In this document: positions 1-6,960 of the stretch, one piece after another
How the letters are laid out: each line of letters begins with the position of its first letter
Position numbering within the stretch: the stretch's first letter is position 1
Source of the DNA: Pararhizobium capsulatum DSM 1112
GTDB lineage: Bacteria; Pseudomonadota; Alphaproteobacteria; Rhizobiales; Rhizobiaceae
Assembly: GCF_030814475.1 (NCBI RefSeq)
Contig: NZ_JAUSVF010000001.1
Coordinates: 1,943,001-2,007,000 of the forward strand
Direction of reading: 5' to 3'
Length of the DNA: 64,000 nucleotides
The notes under the pieces: model-generated
The model's input: the letters and a program-made list of their open reading frames with translations, nothing else
Told to the model about the DNA's origin: nothing
The model's database searches: none
Translations under genes and position numbers: made by a program

Positions 1-426
1 AGCGATGTTGACCATGTCCTCGCCGATGGTGATCAGCGAACGGCGTAGCGCCAGGTCATAGATGGCGCGGCCATAGTCCTCCGCGTTGATGATCGATACG
101 GCTTCGGCGGCAAGACGCGCGAGGTACTGCGCGACGGTCATGTCGCCAACCTTGTCGTCAGCCTTGAGGAAGGTCTTGATCGTCACCGGATTGGCAGTCT
201 TGCCCATGCGGATGATATCGCCGGCCACTTCGAAGATGCGTCGATGCAGCGGCTCCAGCAGATGCACGGGCTTGAGGAAGTCCGAGACGCGGTAGAACGC
301 GTCGTTGTTGACGAGGATGGCGCCCAGCAGCGCCTGTTCCGCTTCAAGGTTGTTCGGCGCCTCGCGATATTGCGGGTCCGACTGATCCTTGGCCATGGGG
401 GCAAGTTTGCGCGCTATCTCGTTCAT
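1..426 (-). CDS. dnaB: Replicative DNA helicase DnaB, N-terminal part (runs off the left edge)
   Basis: Only the first 142 codons lie in the window. The protein begins MNEIARKLAPMAKDQ and continues with the DnaB N-terminal signature APNNLEAEQALLGAILVNN, then AEDYGRAIYDLALRRSLI. These are the helical N-terminal domain that contacts primase and builds the hexamer; the RecA-like ATPase domain lies outside. DnaB unwinds the replication fork. In rhizobia dnaB normally follows rpsF-rpsR-rplI on the same strand. Here a plus-strand efflux cassette (766-4000) separates it from rplI, so dnaB probably depends on its own promoter, for which there is a candidate at 462-490. The ATG at 426 is chosen because the family N-terminus begins just after it. 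Confidence 0.93.
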   Translation of the reverse strand, partial: MNEIARKLAPMAKDQSDPQYREAPNNLEAEQALLGAILVNNDAFYRVSDFLKPVHLLEPLHRRIFEVAGDIIRMGKTANPVTIKTFLKADDKVGDMTVAQYLARLAAEAVSIINAEDYGRAIYDLALRRSLITIGEDMVNIA

Positions 427-461
427 GGCGATCGTCTCTGTTCCTATCCGTTTACGGCATC

Positions 462-490
462 GGTTTAGGCTAGTTGCGTCGAGGGTCAAG
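462..490 (-). promoter_or_regulatory. Candidate dnaB promoter
   Basis: On the minus strand a perfect alphaproteobacterial -35 hexamer, CTTGAC (485-490), lies 17 bases before a TAAACC -10-like hexamer (462-467), about 36 bases before the dnaB ATG. The -35 is convincing and the -10 is weak. It fits the need for a local promoter, since dnaB is cut off from rplI. The rest of the 427-765 gap holds only this, the marR upstream signals and no supportable gene. Confidence 0.45.
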
Positions 491-725
491 GCGTTTCGAG
501 ATCACTACCGGGACAGGGCGTCCTGCGACACCGGCTTTTCCCGATGTCCACAGGGTGTACTCTCGCAAACCGGAAGCCTGAAATTTTCCATTGACCCCCG
601 CGCTCCTTTGAGTCCCGGCGGCAATCTCAAGCCTACCATGCCCGGCAGCCACCCCGGAAGATTTCTCATAGCTGCCAACCGAAATTGACAGGTTGAAAAT
701 TTGAGGAGGTTGAACTAAGTAGGAG

Positions 726-748
726 CATAATAATTAGCAAGCTAGTAA
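726..748 (+). promoter_or_regulatory. Candidate operator/-10 region of the marR efflux operon
   Basis: A short inverted repeat TAGC-AA-GCTA (735-744) lies 21 bases before the marR start and just downstream of a CATAAT -10-like hexamer (726-731). Weaker symmetry extends it to about 731-748. MarR-family repressors typically bind such AT-rich palindromes over their own promoter, so this is the best candidate autoregulatory operator. A TTGACA sits further upstream (685-690) but has no well-spaced -10. The function is inferred from position and symmetry. Confidence 0.4.
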
Positions 749-765
749 TATGTAAAAGGTATGAA

Positions 766-1212
766 ATGCCGGATGTCGCCACCGATCGTGATCTCTTCGA
801 CGCCCTTGCGAACGTCAATCGCAAGCTGCGCGTGCTTTTTGATGCGCGGGTGAAGGAAACCGGTTTGACACTGTCGCGGGCGAGGGTGCTGTTCACCTTG
901 CTGCGGCGCGACGGGCTCAATCAGCGAGACCTTGCCGAAGAACTTGGCATCGAGACGCCGACCACCGTGCGCCTGCTCGACGGAATGGAGAAGCAAGGTT
1001 TTCTGGAAAGGAGAACCGAAGCAACGGACCGCCGCGCCAAGCGCATCCATCTGACGCCGCATGGTCGACAAAGCGCTGAGGAAATCGAGGAACTGGCACG
1101 CCAGATTCGCATTGATGTTCTTGAAGGCATCGGGACGGCCGAAAAGCAGGCCACGCTGAAGGTCGTCAACACCATCGTCGATAACATCATGCAACAGATC
1201 GGCAAGGACTGA
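766..1212 (+). CDS. MarR-family transcriptional regulator
   Basis: A 148-residue protein of normal MarR size. The central winged helix-turn-helix reads LTLSRARVLFTLLRRDGLNQ followed by LAEELGIETPTTVRLLDGME, then the wing ERRTEATDRRAKRIHLT. The flanking N- and C-terminal helices would form the dimer interface. An AAAAGG ribosome site precedes the ATG at 766; the ATG at 761 is out of frame. It lies 7 bases ahead of the MFS transporter and heads a three-gene cassette (marR, EmrB-like, EmrA-like), so it is most likely the local, ligand-responsive repressor. The inducer cannot be told from the sequence. Confidence 0.9.
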   Translation: MPDVATDRDLFDALANVNRKLRVLFDARVKETGLTLSRARVLFTLLRRDGLNQRDLAEELGIETPTTVRLLDGMEKQGFLERRTEATDRRAKRIHLTPHGRQSAEEIEELARQIRIDVLEGIGTAEKQATLKVVNTIVDNIMQQIGKD

Positions 1213-1219
1213 AGCCGTC

Positions 1220-2929
1220 ATGAACGCCCTCCCACGCCCGTTGGAAAAGGAAGCCCAGCCTCTCATTGAAGAGGCGGATACTCCGGAGAGCTTCGCCCCG
1301 TCCGGCGAACCCAGTCCACCCGCACAGTCTACGCCTCCAGTACCGGTTTTGCATTCGCCACCCCGCGCCGCCCTCTACATCTTCACGTCGGTCCTCATGG
1401 CCCTGACGCAGGGGCTCGGCATGAACCTCATGTCGGCCAATATCTATCAGTTGCAGGGTTCTCTCTCTGCCACCGTCAACGAACTCGCCTGGCTGTCGGC
1501 CGTTTACCTTGCCCCCTATGCCAGCATGTCGATCGCGCTGTTCAAGATCCGGACGCAATATGGCCTGCGGCCCTTCGCGGAGTTCGGTATCGCCTGTTTT
1601 GCGGTTGCAACCATCGCCAATCTCTTTGTCTCCGACTTCCATTCGGCGCTCGTCGTGCGCTTCATCAGCGGCATGGCGGCAGCACCGCTATCGACCATTG
1701 GCTTCCTCTACATGCTGGAAGCGTTCCCGCCGGAAAAGAAGCTGACGCTGGGTCTGAGCCTGTCCTTGACGAACACGCTGCTTGCCGCGCCGCTCGCCCG
1801 CATCATTTCGCCGAGCCTGATCGAGTTTGGCGGCTGGCATGCGCTTTATACCTTCGAGATGGCTTTGGCGCTGATCGCGCTGCCGTTTATCTACCTCCTG
1901 CCGATTACCGCGCCGCCACGGGTCAAGGTGATCCAGAAGATGGACATTCTGAGTTACTTCATACTGGCGACCGCCTTTGGCTGTCTTGCCGTTTTCCTGA
2001 CGCTTGGGCGGCTTTACTGGTGGTTCGAAGCGCCGTGGCTCGGCGTGCTGCTCGCGTGCGGGATCGGCCTGCTGACGCTGTTCGGCGTGATCGAACTGCA
2101 GCGCGCCTCGCCGCTCATCGATCTGCGGTGGGTGTTCAGCTGGCCCAACCTGCATATGGCCGCCGTGCTCATCGTCTTCCGTACGGTCGCCTCCGAGCAG
2201 TCCACGACGGCCGCCAACTTCTTCATGCAGATCGGCCTTATCAACGACCAGACCACAACGCTCTATACTGTCATCCTCTGCGCCTCGATTGCGGGCGGCT
2301 TGTTCTGCGCCCTGTTGATGACCACCCGTCACGTGGACCTTGCCCATATCCTGGCGCTGATCCTCATCGGTACCGGGGCTTTTATGGACAGCAATTCAAC
2401 AGCGCTGACGCGGCCTGAACAGATGTATCTAAGCCAGGCCATGGTCGCGGCCGGCGCTGCCATGTTCCTGCCGCCGGCGATGGCTGCGGGATTGAAGACG
2501 GTTTTTGCCAAGGGCATGCCCTATATCGTCAACTTCCTGGTGATCTTCCTGTTCACGCAGAGCATCGGCGGCTCCATGGCATCGGCCGCGCTCGGCACGT
2601 TCGTCACGCTCCGGGAAAAGTTTCATTCCAGCGTGCTCGTCGAAAAGATCGTGATGAGCGATCCGCTGGTGGCGCAGCGTGTTTCGCAGCTTGCCGGCTC
2701 CTACGGCAAGGTGATGACCGACAAGTCGCTTCTGAATGCCGAAGGCCTGACCCTGCTTGGCCAGCAGGTCAGCCGTGAGGCCTATGTCATGGCTTACAAC
2801 GATACCTTCCTGATGATCGCCATCGTGTCGGCGGTGTCGCTCTTCTTCCTTCTCGCGCATCTAGGCTGGCGGTCCGTCGCTGCCCGATGGAAGACCCCGG
2901 ATGGGGTCACTGTCGCCGCGCAATCCTGA
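1220..2929 (+). CDS. MFS drug efflux transporter, DHA2 (EmrB/QacA-like)
   Basis: A 569-residue inner-membrane protein. A proline-rich cytoplasmic N-terminus of about 50 residues precedes roughly 14 hydrophobic segments, the number typical of the DHA2 drug:proton antiporters. The first transmembrane region is followed by ATVNELAWLSAVYLAPYA, which resembles the DHA2 segment following TM1. It is translationally close to marR (7 bases) and followed 21 bases later by an HlyD/EmrA-type adaptor, so it probably exports toxic compounds through a tripartite pump with an outer-membrane channel encoded elsewhere. The order here (regulator, pump, adaptor) differs from emrR-emrA-emrB of enterobacteria. The substrate is unknown. 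Confidence 0.88.
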   Translation: MNALPRPLEKEAQPLIEEADTPESFAPSGEPSPPAQSTPPVPVLHSPPRAALYIFTSVLMALTQGLGMNLMSANIYQLQGSLSATVNELAWLSAVYLAPYASMSIALFKIRTQYGLRPFAEFGIACFAVATIANLFVSDFHSALVVRFISGMAAAPLSTIGFLYMLEAFPPEKKLTLGLSLSLTNTLLAAPLARIISPSLIEFGGWHALYTFEMALALIALPFIYLLPITAPPRVKVIQKMDILSYFILATAFGCLAVFLTLGRLYWWFEAPWLGVLLACGIGLLTLFGVIELQRASPLIDLRWVFSWPNLHMAAVLIVFRTVASEQSTTAANFFMQIGLINDQTTTLYTVILCASIAGGLFCALLMTTRHVDLAHILALILIGTGAFMDSNSTALTRPEQMYLSQAMVAAGAAMFLPPAMAAGLKTVFAKGMPYIVNFLVIFLFTQSIGGSMASAALGTFVTLREKFHSSVLVEKIVMSDPLVAQRVSQLAGSYGKVMTDKSLLNAEGLTLLGQQVSREAYVMAYNDTFLMIAIVSAVSLFFLLAHLGWRSVAARWKTPDGVTVAAQS

Positions 2930-2950
2930 TCAAACCACGAGTCCGAGACA

Positions 2951-4000
2951 ATGCTGAAAGCCCTTCGTTCACCCGCTACGCTCATTACGCTGATTGCCGG
3001 CATTGCCGGCGTCTTTCTGGCGCTTTACGCTTGGCGCCTGCCACCCTTTGCGACATCGGTCGAAACCACTGACAACGCCTACGTGCGCGGCATGGTGACG
3101 ACGATGAGCCCGCAGGTCAGCGGCTATGTCGTCGAAGTGCCGGTCAAGGACTATCAGGCGGTGAAGCAGGGTGATCTGCTCGTGCGGGTGGACGATCGGA
3201 CCTATGTCCAGAAACTTGCACAGACGCAGGCGTCGTTGGAGGCGCAGAAGGCCACCTTGGCCAGTTCCCACCAGCAGGAGCTTTCCGCCAAGGCCAACAT
3301 CACTGCGGCGGAAGCGCAGGTCGCAGGCAGCCGTGCCGCTGAAAAGCGCTCCGAATTGGCATGGAACCGCATCCAGGGCCTCAACGCCCGTAACATTGCC
3401 CCCACAAGCGATGTGGAGGAGGCGCGTGCGACGCTAGATCAGGCGAAGGCGACGGTTGCCCAGCACGAGGCGGCACTTGATGTCGCAAGACAGAGCCTGC
3501 AAACGATCCTCGTCAACCGGGCTTCCCTTGAAGCAGCCGTTTCCGGGGCGGAAGCGACTGTCGAGCTGGCGAAGATCGATCTCGGCAATACCCGGATCGT
3601 TGCGCCGCGTGATGGCCATGTCGGCGAAGTCGGCGCGCGCCTTGGGCAGTATGTCACCGCCGGCACCCAGCTTCTCGCGGTCGTGCCGAAAGATCTCTGG
3701 ATTGTCGCAAATTTCAAGGAAACCCAGCTCGACGGCATGCAGATCGGTCAGCCGGTCACCTTTACGGTGGATGCCTTGAAGGGCAGGGAGGTCAGGGGAC
3801 ACATCGAACGTTTCTCACCGGCCGCCGGCTCCGAATTCAGCATCATCAAGGCAGACAATGCCACCGGCAACTTCACCAAGATCGCCCAGCGTGTCGGCGT
3901 GCGCGTGTCGATCGATCCCGGCCAGGAATTGAGCGAGCGGCTGTCGCCGGGTCTGTCGGTAATCGTACGCATCGACAAGTCGGCTGAGCCATCGAGGTAA
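2951..4000 (+). CDS. HlyD/EmrA-family periplasmic adaptor (membrane fusion protein)
   Basis: A 349-residue protein with one N-terminal membrane anchor (about residues 10-28). A biotinyl-lipoyl half follows (NAYVRGMVTTMSPQVSGYV), then a long alanine/glutamine-rich coiled-coil hairpin (about 85-190), the second lipoyl half (IVAPRDGHVGEVGARLGQYV) and a beta-barrel. This is the EmrA/HlyD layout. The adaptor would link the EmrB-like pump of the preceding gene to an outer-membrane channel. It ends the cassette; a repeat element and the terminator of the convergent rplI gene follow directly. Confidence 0.9.
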   Translation: MLKALRSPATLITLIAGIAGVFLALYAWRLPPFATSVETTDNAYVRGMVTTMSPQVSGYVVEVPVKDYQAVKQGDLLVRVDDRTYVQKLAQTQASLEAQKATLASSHQQELSAKANITAAEAQVAGSRAAEKRSELAWNRIQGLNARNIAPTSDVEEARATLDQAKATVAQHEAALDVARQSLQTILVNRASLEAAVSGAEATVELAKIDLGNTRIVAPRDGHVGEVGARLGQYVTAGTQLLAVVPKDLWIVANFKETQLDGMQIGQPVTFTVDALKGREVRGHIERFSPAAGSEFSIIKADNATGNFTKIAQRVGVRVSIDPGQELSERLSPGLSVIVRIDKSAEPSR

Positions 4001-4019
4001 CGTGGCCCAGAAGTTTAGA

Positions 4020-4118
4020 GTTTGTCAGGGAAAAGTGGGAACCGGTTTTCCCGAAAAGACAAACGAAAACAAAAGAATCTAGAGAATGTCTGGTTCAATC
4101 TGAACCAGACATTCTCTA
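4020..4118. repeat. Two-hairpin intergenic repeat, RIME-like, copy A1
   Basis: Two consecutive hairpins. The first pairs GTTTGTC (4020-4026) and GGGAAAA (4028-4034) with TTTTCCC (4046-4052) and GACAAAC (4058-4064), around a GTGGGAACCGG loop. The second is a perfect 18-bp stem, TAGAGAATGTCTGGTTCA (4080-4097) against 4101-4118, with a 3-base loop. Positions 4038-4088 are identical over 51 bases to 63485-63535, so it is a true dispersed repeat. The layout matches the elements at 36936 and 39229. It lies between the HlyD gene and the rplI terminator. Confidence 0.85.
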
Positions 4119-4121
4119 ACG

Positions 4122-4157
4122 AAAAAAGCCCGGAACGATTTCTCGATCCGGGCTTTT
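4122..4157 (-). terminator. Rho-independent terminator of rplI
   Basis: An 11-bp stem AAAAGCCCGGA (4124-4134) / TCCGGGCTTTT (4147-4157) with, in the minus direction, a run of Ts from 4127 to 4122. It lies 33 bases beyond the rplI stop. It may also stop plus-strand transcripts from the efflux cassette. Confidence 0.85.
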
Positions 4158-4189
4158 CATTGAATATCGGCTGAAACGCCGGACGAAGA

Positions 4190-4765
4190 TTATTCTTCGT
4201 CTGCGTCGAATTCAGCTTCCGGGTTGAAGAAGTCTTCCGGCTTCAGGGCATCTTCGTCAACGCCGTAGATGGCGTCGGCGGAAGTCAGGCTTTCGCCCTT
4301 TTCCTGGCGCTCTGCTTCGTCAGCCGAACGGGCAACGTTCATGTTGATCGAGATTTCAACTTCCGAGTGGAGGTGCAGAACCACCTTGTGCAGGCCGATG
4401 GTCTTGATCGGGTTGTTGAGGTCGACCTGGTTGCGGCCGATGTTGAAGCCTTCGGCAGCCAGTGCATCGACGATATCGCGAGCAGCGACCGAACCGTAGA
4501 GTTGACCGGTTTCGCCGGCCGAGCGAACGACGATGAACGTCTTGCCGTCGAGGGTTTCAGCAACGCCCTGGGCTTCCGACTTGCGCTCGAGGTTACGGGC
4601 TTCGAGCGTTGCACGCTCAGCTTCGAAACGCTTCTTGTTGGCTTCGTTGGCGCGCAGCGCCTTGCCGAGCGGCAGGAGGTAGTTACGGGCAAAGCCGTCG
4701 CGAACCTTTACGGTTTCGCCCATCTGGCCAAGCTTGGCAACGCGTTCGAGAAGAATGACTTGCAT
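4190..4765 (-). CDS. rplI: 50S ribosomal protein L9
   Basis: A 191-residue L9. It starts [20 protein letters not shown] with the conserved [17 protein letters not shown] of the N-terminal rRNA-binding domain, followed by a long connecting helix and the C-terminal globular domain (about 80-150). An acidic tail of about 40 residues (ending EFDADEE) is longer than in enterobacteria and common in rhizobia. L9 binds 23S rRNA near the L1 stalk and helps keep reading frame. It is preceded by the DUF2232 gene (25-base gap, AAGGAAAT ribosome site) and ends at a clear terminator. Confidence 0.97.
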   Translation of the reverse strand: MQVILLERVAKLGQMGETVKVRDGFARNYLLPLGKALRANEANKKRFEAERATLEARNLERKSEAQGVAETLDGKTFIVVRSAGETGQLYGSVAARDIVDALAAEGFNIGRNQVDLNNPIKTIGLHKVVLHLHSEVEISINMNVARSADEAERQEKGESLTSADAIYGVDEDALKPEDFFNPEAEFDADEE

Positions 4766-4790
4766 CGGTATTTCCTTTCAAGTTGATGTT

Positions 4791-5762
4791 TCAGGTGTCT
4801 TTGGTTTCAGTCGTTTTCCCTGTCGGCGACAGCGCAATGGCGCGTCGCGTGTCCATCAGGCCCGACAGGAGAAAGAAGAGCGCCGGTATCGTGAAAAGCA
4901 CGACCGACAGATATCCGATCCACAGCACCGGCAGTCGCCATGACTTGCCGCGTGTACGGAAATGGAAAACGGCAAAGCCGGAGAGGAGAAAACCCGCTCC
5001 GAATGTACCGCAAACGAGGGCGCCGAGCGCGCCGATCGTGCCGCCGACGAAGCACAGCAGCAAGCCGCCGAGGAAGGCGAAGATCGCATAGCGATGCATG
5101 CGAAGCGTCGAGGGCATGTCCTCGCGCGGGCGAAGGTTGTTGCGGGCGATCTGCGTGACGCGGGTCGCGATATAATAGGCAGCAAACAGCATCAGCATCC
5201 AGACCGCGCCCTGGATCAGCGGCAAGGCCACGGAAAACACGGCCTTGAACTGGGCAATGGCGGTCGCATCCGGGTCGTAGAGCGGTTCCTGGGCCTTCAG
5301 CGCCTGAAGCACGAGATCGACCATGCGATCCGACATCGACTGGTCATAGCCGACGATGACGCCGACGACGATCATGCCGATCGTCACCAGCAGCGCAAGC
5401 TGGGTCAGGATGTCCGAGAGCGGATACCATGCCATCGCGTTTTCCGGGCCGCCAAGCTCGGAAGCCGGGCGTGCGAGATTGGCGAGGTGGCTGAGCCACG
5501 CTGCCGGGATGAGCGTGATGACGAGAATGAGAAGAGCGAAATAGGGCGAGACCAGCACGGAACCGGTGAGCCCTGCTACGACGACAGCGGCAATGGCGGC
5601 GAGATTGCCCCAGCCGAGGCCGGCAATCAGGATCGGAAGCGCGGATCCGGCGTAGAGCACGATCGCAAACGACGACTGCGTGTTCGCGCCAAGCGAAAGC
5701 AAGGCGGCGGTCACACCGGCGAGAGCGCCGATCAGCAGTGATGTCGAATTCACGGTCTTCAC
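4791..5762 (-). CDS. DUF2232 integral membrane protein
   Basis: A 323-residue, very hydrophobic protein with about eight transmembrane segments. The family (DUF2232, YybS-like) is found beside rpsR/rplI in many bacteria, and that context is kept here. The molecular function is not known. It sits between a terminator after rpsR and the rplI start, so it may share a transcript with rplI. The start MKTVNSTSLLIGALAG runs straight into the first membrane helix. Confidence 0.8.
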   Translation of the reverse strand: MKTVNSTSLLIGALAGVTAALLSLGANTQSSFAIVLYAGSALPILIAGLGWGNLAAIAAVVVAGLTGSVLVSPYFALLILVITLIPAAWLSHLANLARPASELGGPENAMAWYPLSDILTQLALLVTIGMIVVGVIVGYDQSMSDRMVDLVLQALKAQEPLYDPDATAIAQFKAVFSVALPLIQGAVWMLMLFAAYYIATRVTQIARNNLRPREDMPSTLRMHRYAIFAFLGGLLLCFVGGTIGALGALVCGTFGAGFLLSGFAVFHFRTRGKSWRLPVLWIGYLSVVLFTIPALFFLLSGLMDTRRAIALSPTGKTTETKDT

Positions 5763-5887
5763 GTTCGCTGTCCTGCTATCAAGCAGTTAGAGGCGTTCCC
5801 TGAGAAAATGATTCAAGGACTGCGCCCCAACATGGGTTTTAAGCGCGCTATGCGCCGGCTTGCCGATCCGCGCCCAACGCGGAAGGG

Positions 5888-5926
5888 AAAAAGGTGAGGC
5901 GATGCCATCTGGCGCTCGCCTCACCT
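5888..5926 (-). terminator. Terminator between rpsR and DUF2232
   Basis: A 10-bp perfect stem AGGTGAGGCG (5892-5901) / CGCCTCACCT (5917-5926), followed in the minus direction by a run of five Ts (5892-5888). It sits 46 bases beyond the rpsR stop and would separate rpsF-rpsR from DUF2232-rplI, or attenuate transcription between them. A 12-base direct repeat (5938-5949 and 5957-5968) lies between it and rpsR. Confidence 0.75.
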
Positions 5927-5971
5927 CAGAGCGGTTTCCGCAGAGTCAGAAGACTGCCGCAGAGTCAGTCC

Positions 5972-6220
5972 TTAGGACATGACGTAGGGCAGCAGGCCGA
6001 GGAAACGGGCGCGCTTGATCGCCTGGGCGAGTTCGCGCTGCTTCTTCTGGGAAACGGCCGTGATGCGGGAAGGAACGATCTTGCCGCGCTCGGAAATGTA
6101 GCGCTGCAGGAGACGGATGTCCTTGTAGTCGATCCGCGGAGCGTTTGCACCCGAGAAGGGGCAGGTCTTGCGGCGACGATGGAACGGGCGGCGTGCCGGA
6201 GCGGAGGAAATATCAGCCAT
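5972..6220 (-). CDS. rpsR: 30S ribosomal protein S18
   Basis: An 82-residue S18 with the family core [20 protein letters not shown] followed by [15 protein letters not shown] and the basic [11 protein letters not shown] near the C-terminus. It binds 16S rRNA as a heterodimer with S6 on the small-subunit platform. It lies 18 bases after rpsF, the usual pairing, and is followed by a terminator. Confidence 0.97.
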   Translation of the reverse strand: MADISSAPARRPFHRRRKTCPFSGANAPRIDYKDIRLLQRYISERGKIVPSRITAVSQKKQRELAQAIKRARFLGLLPYVMS

Positions 6221-6238
6221 TGTTTTTTCTCCTAAACC

Positions 6239-6685
6239 TTATGCACGGTCTTCGCGCGGACGGCGCGGACGGTCTTCGCGGTCACCACGGTCCGGACGCG
6301 GACCACGATCGCCGAAGCTGCGCTCCGGACGGTCGCCATCACGACGCGGACGGTCGTCACGGTCGCGCTTCTGCATCATTGCAGACGGGCCATCTTCGTG
6401 CTTCTCGACAGCGATGGTCATGTAACGAAGAACGTCTTCGTTGATGCGCATCTGACGCTCGACTTCATGAACGGCCGGTGCCGGAGCATCGATGTCCATG
6501 AGAACGTAGTGAGCCTTGCGGTTCTTGCTGATGCGGTAGGTCAGGGACTTGAGGCCCCAGTTCTCTACGCGACCAACCTTGCCGCCGTTGGCTTCGATAA
6601 CACCCTTGTACTGTTCGACGAGGGCGTCGACCTGCTGGGCGGAAATATCCTGCCGAGCAAGGAATACGTGTTCATAAAGAGCCAT
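6239..6685 (-). CDS. rpsF: 30S ribosomal protein S6
   Basis: A 148-residue S6. [20 protein letters not shown] opens the ferredoxin-like fold, with [20 protein letters not shown] and [17 protein letters not shown] further on. A charged Arg/Asp-rich tail (about residues 118-148: [20 protein letters not shown]) is typical of alphaproteobacterial S6. It forms the S6:S18 heterodimer with the next gene's product. An AGAAAGG-type ribosome site precedes the ATG at 6685. Upstream is a leader of about 215 bases and a strong promoter (6910-6938). Confidence 0.97.
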   Translation of the reverse strand: MALYEHVFLARQDISAQQVDALVEQYKGVIEANGGKVGRVENWGLKSLTYRISKNRKAHYVLMDIDAPAPAVHEVERQMRINEDVLRYMTIAVEKHEDGPSAMMQKRDRDDRPRRDGDRPERSFGDRGPRPDRGDREDRPRRPREDRA

Positions 6686-6909
6686 AGTGGCTTGCCTTTC
6701 TTGCGTTAAACGTCACCCGGAAATCGGCGGCTAAGCCTCAACGACTGTTCTTAGTGGCCCGTGAGAGCCGGCAAGAAAGTGTTGTTTCGAGACGGTCGAG
6801 AGCGGAGACACGGGAGGCTGGACCCCTTTGGTCCTGACAGGTTTCTTATCGGGAAACCGGCCCTCCGTTCAGCCACCAGCCAGAAGACCGGGTGTTTCGA
6901 ACACGGCGG

Positions 6910-6938
6910 CTTATACGGATTTTTGCCCGGATAGCAAG
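6910..6938 (-). promoter_or_regulatory. rpsF-rpsR promoter and start of a structured leader
   Basis: Minus-strand CTTGCT (6933-6938), 17 bases, then TATAAG (6910-6915) match the alphaproteobacterial housekeeping promoter well. Transcription would start near 6903, giving an rpsF leader of about 215 bases. The leader can fold locally, for example GGACC/GGTCC (6830-6834 with 6820-6824) and a GGTTTC/GAAACC pair around 6841-6860. Long leaders on this operon are known sites of S6:S18 autoregulation in other bacteria. Whether this one works that way is inference. Confidence 0.55.
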
Positions 6939-6960
6939 GGGTGAGGGGAAAATAAGGACC

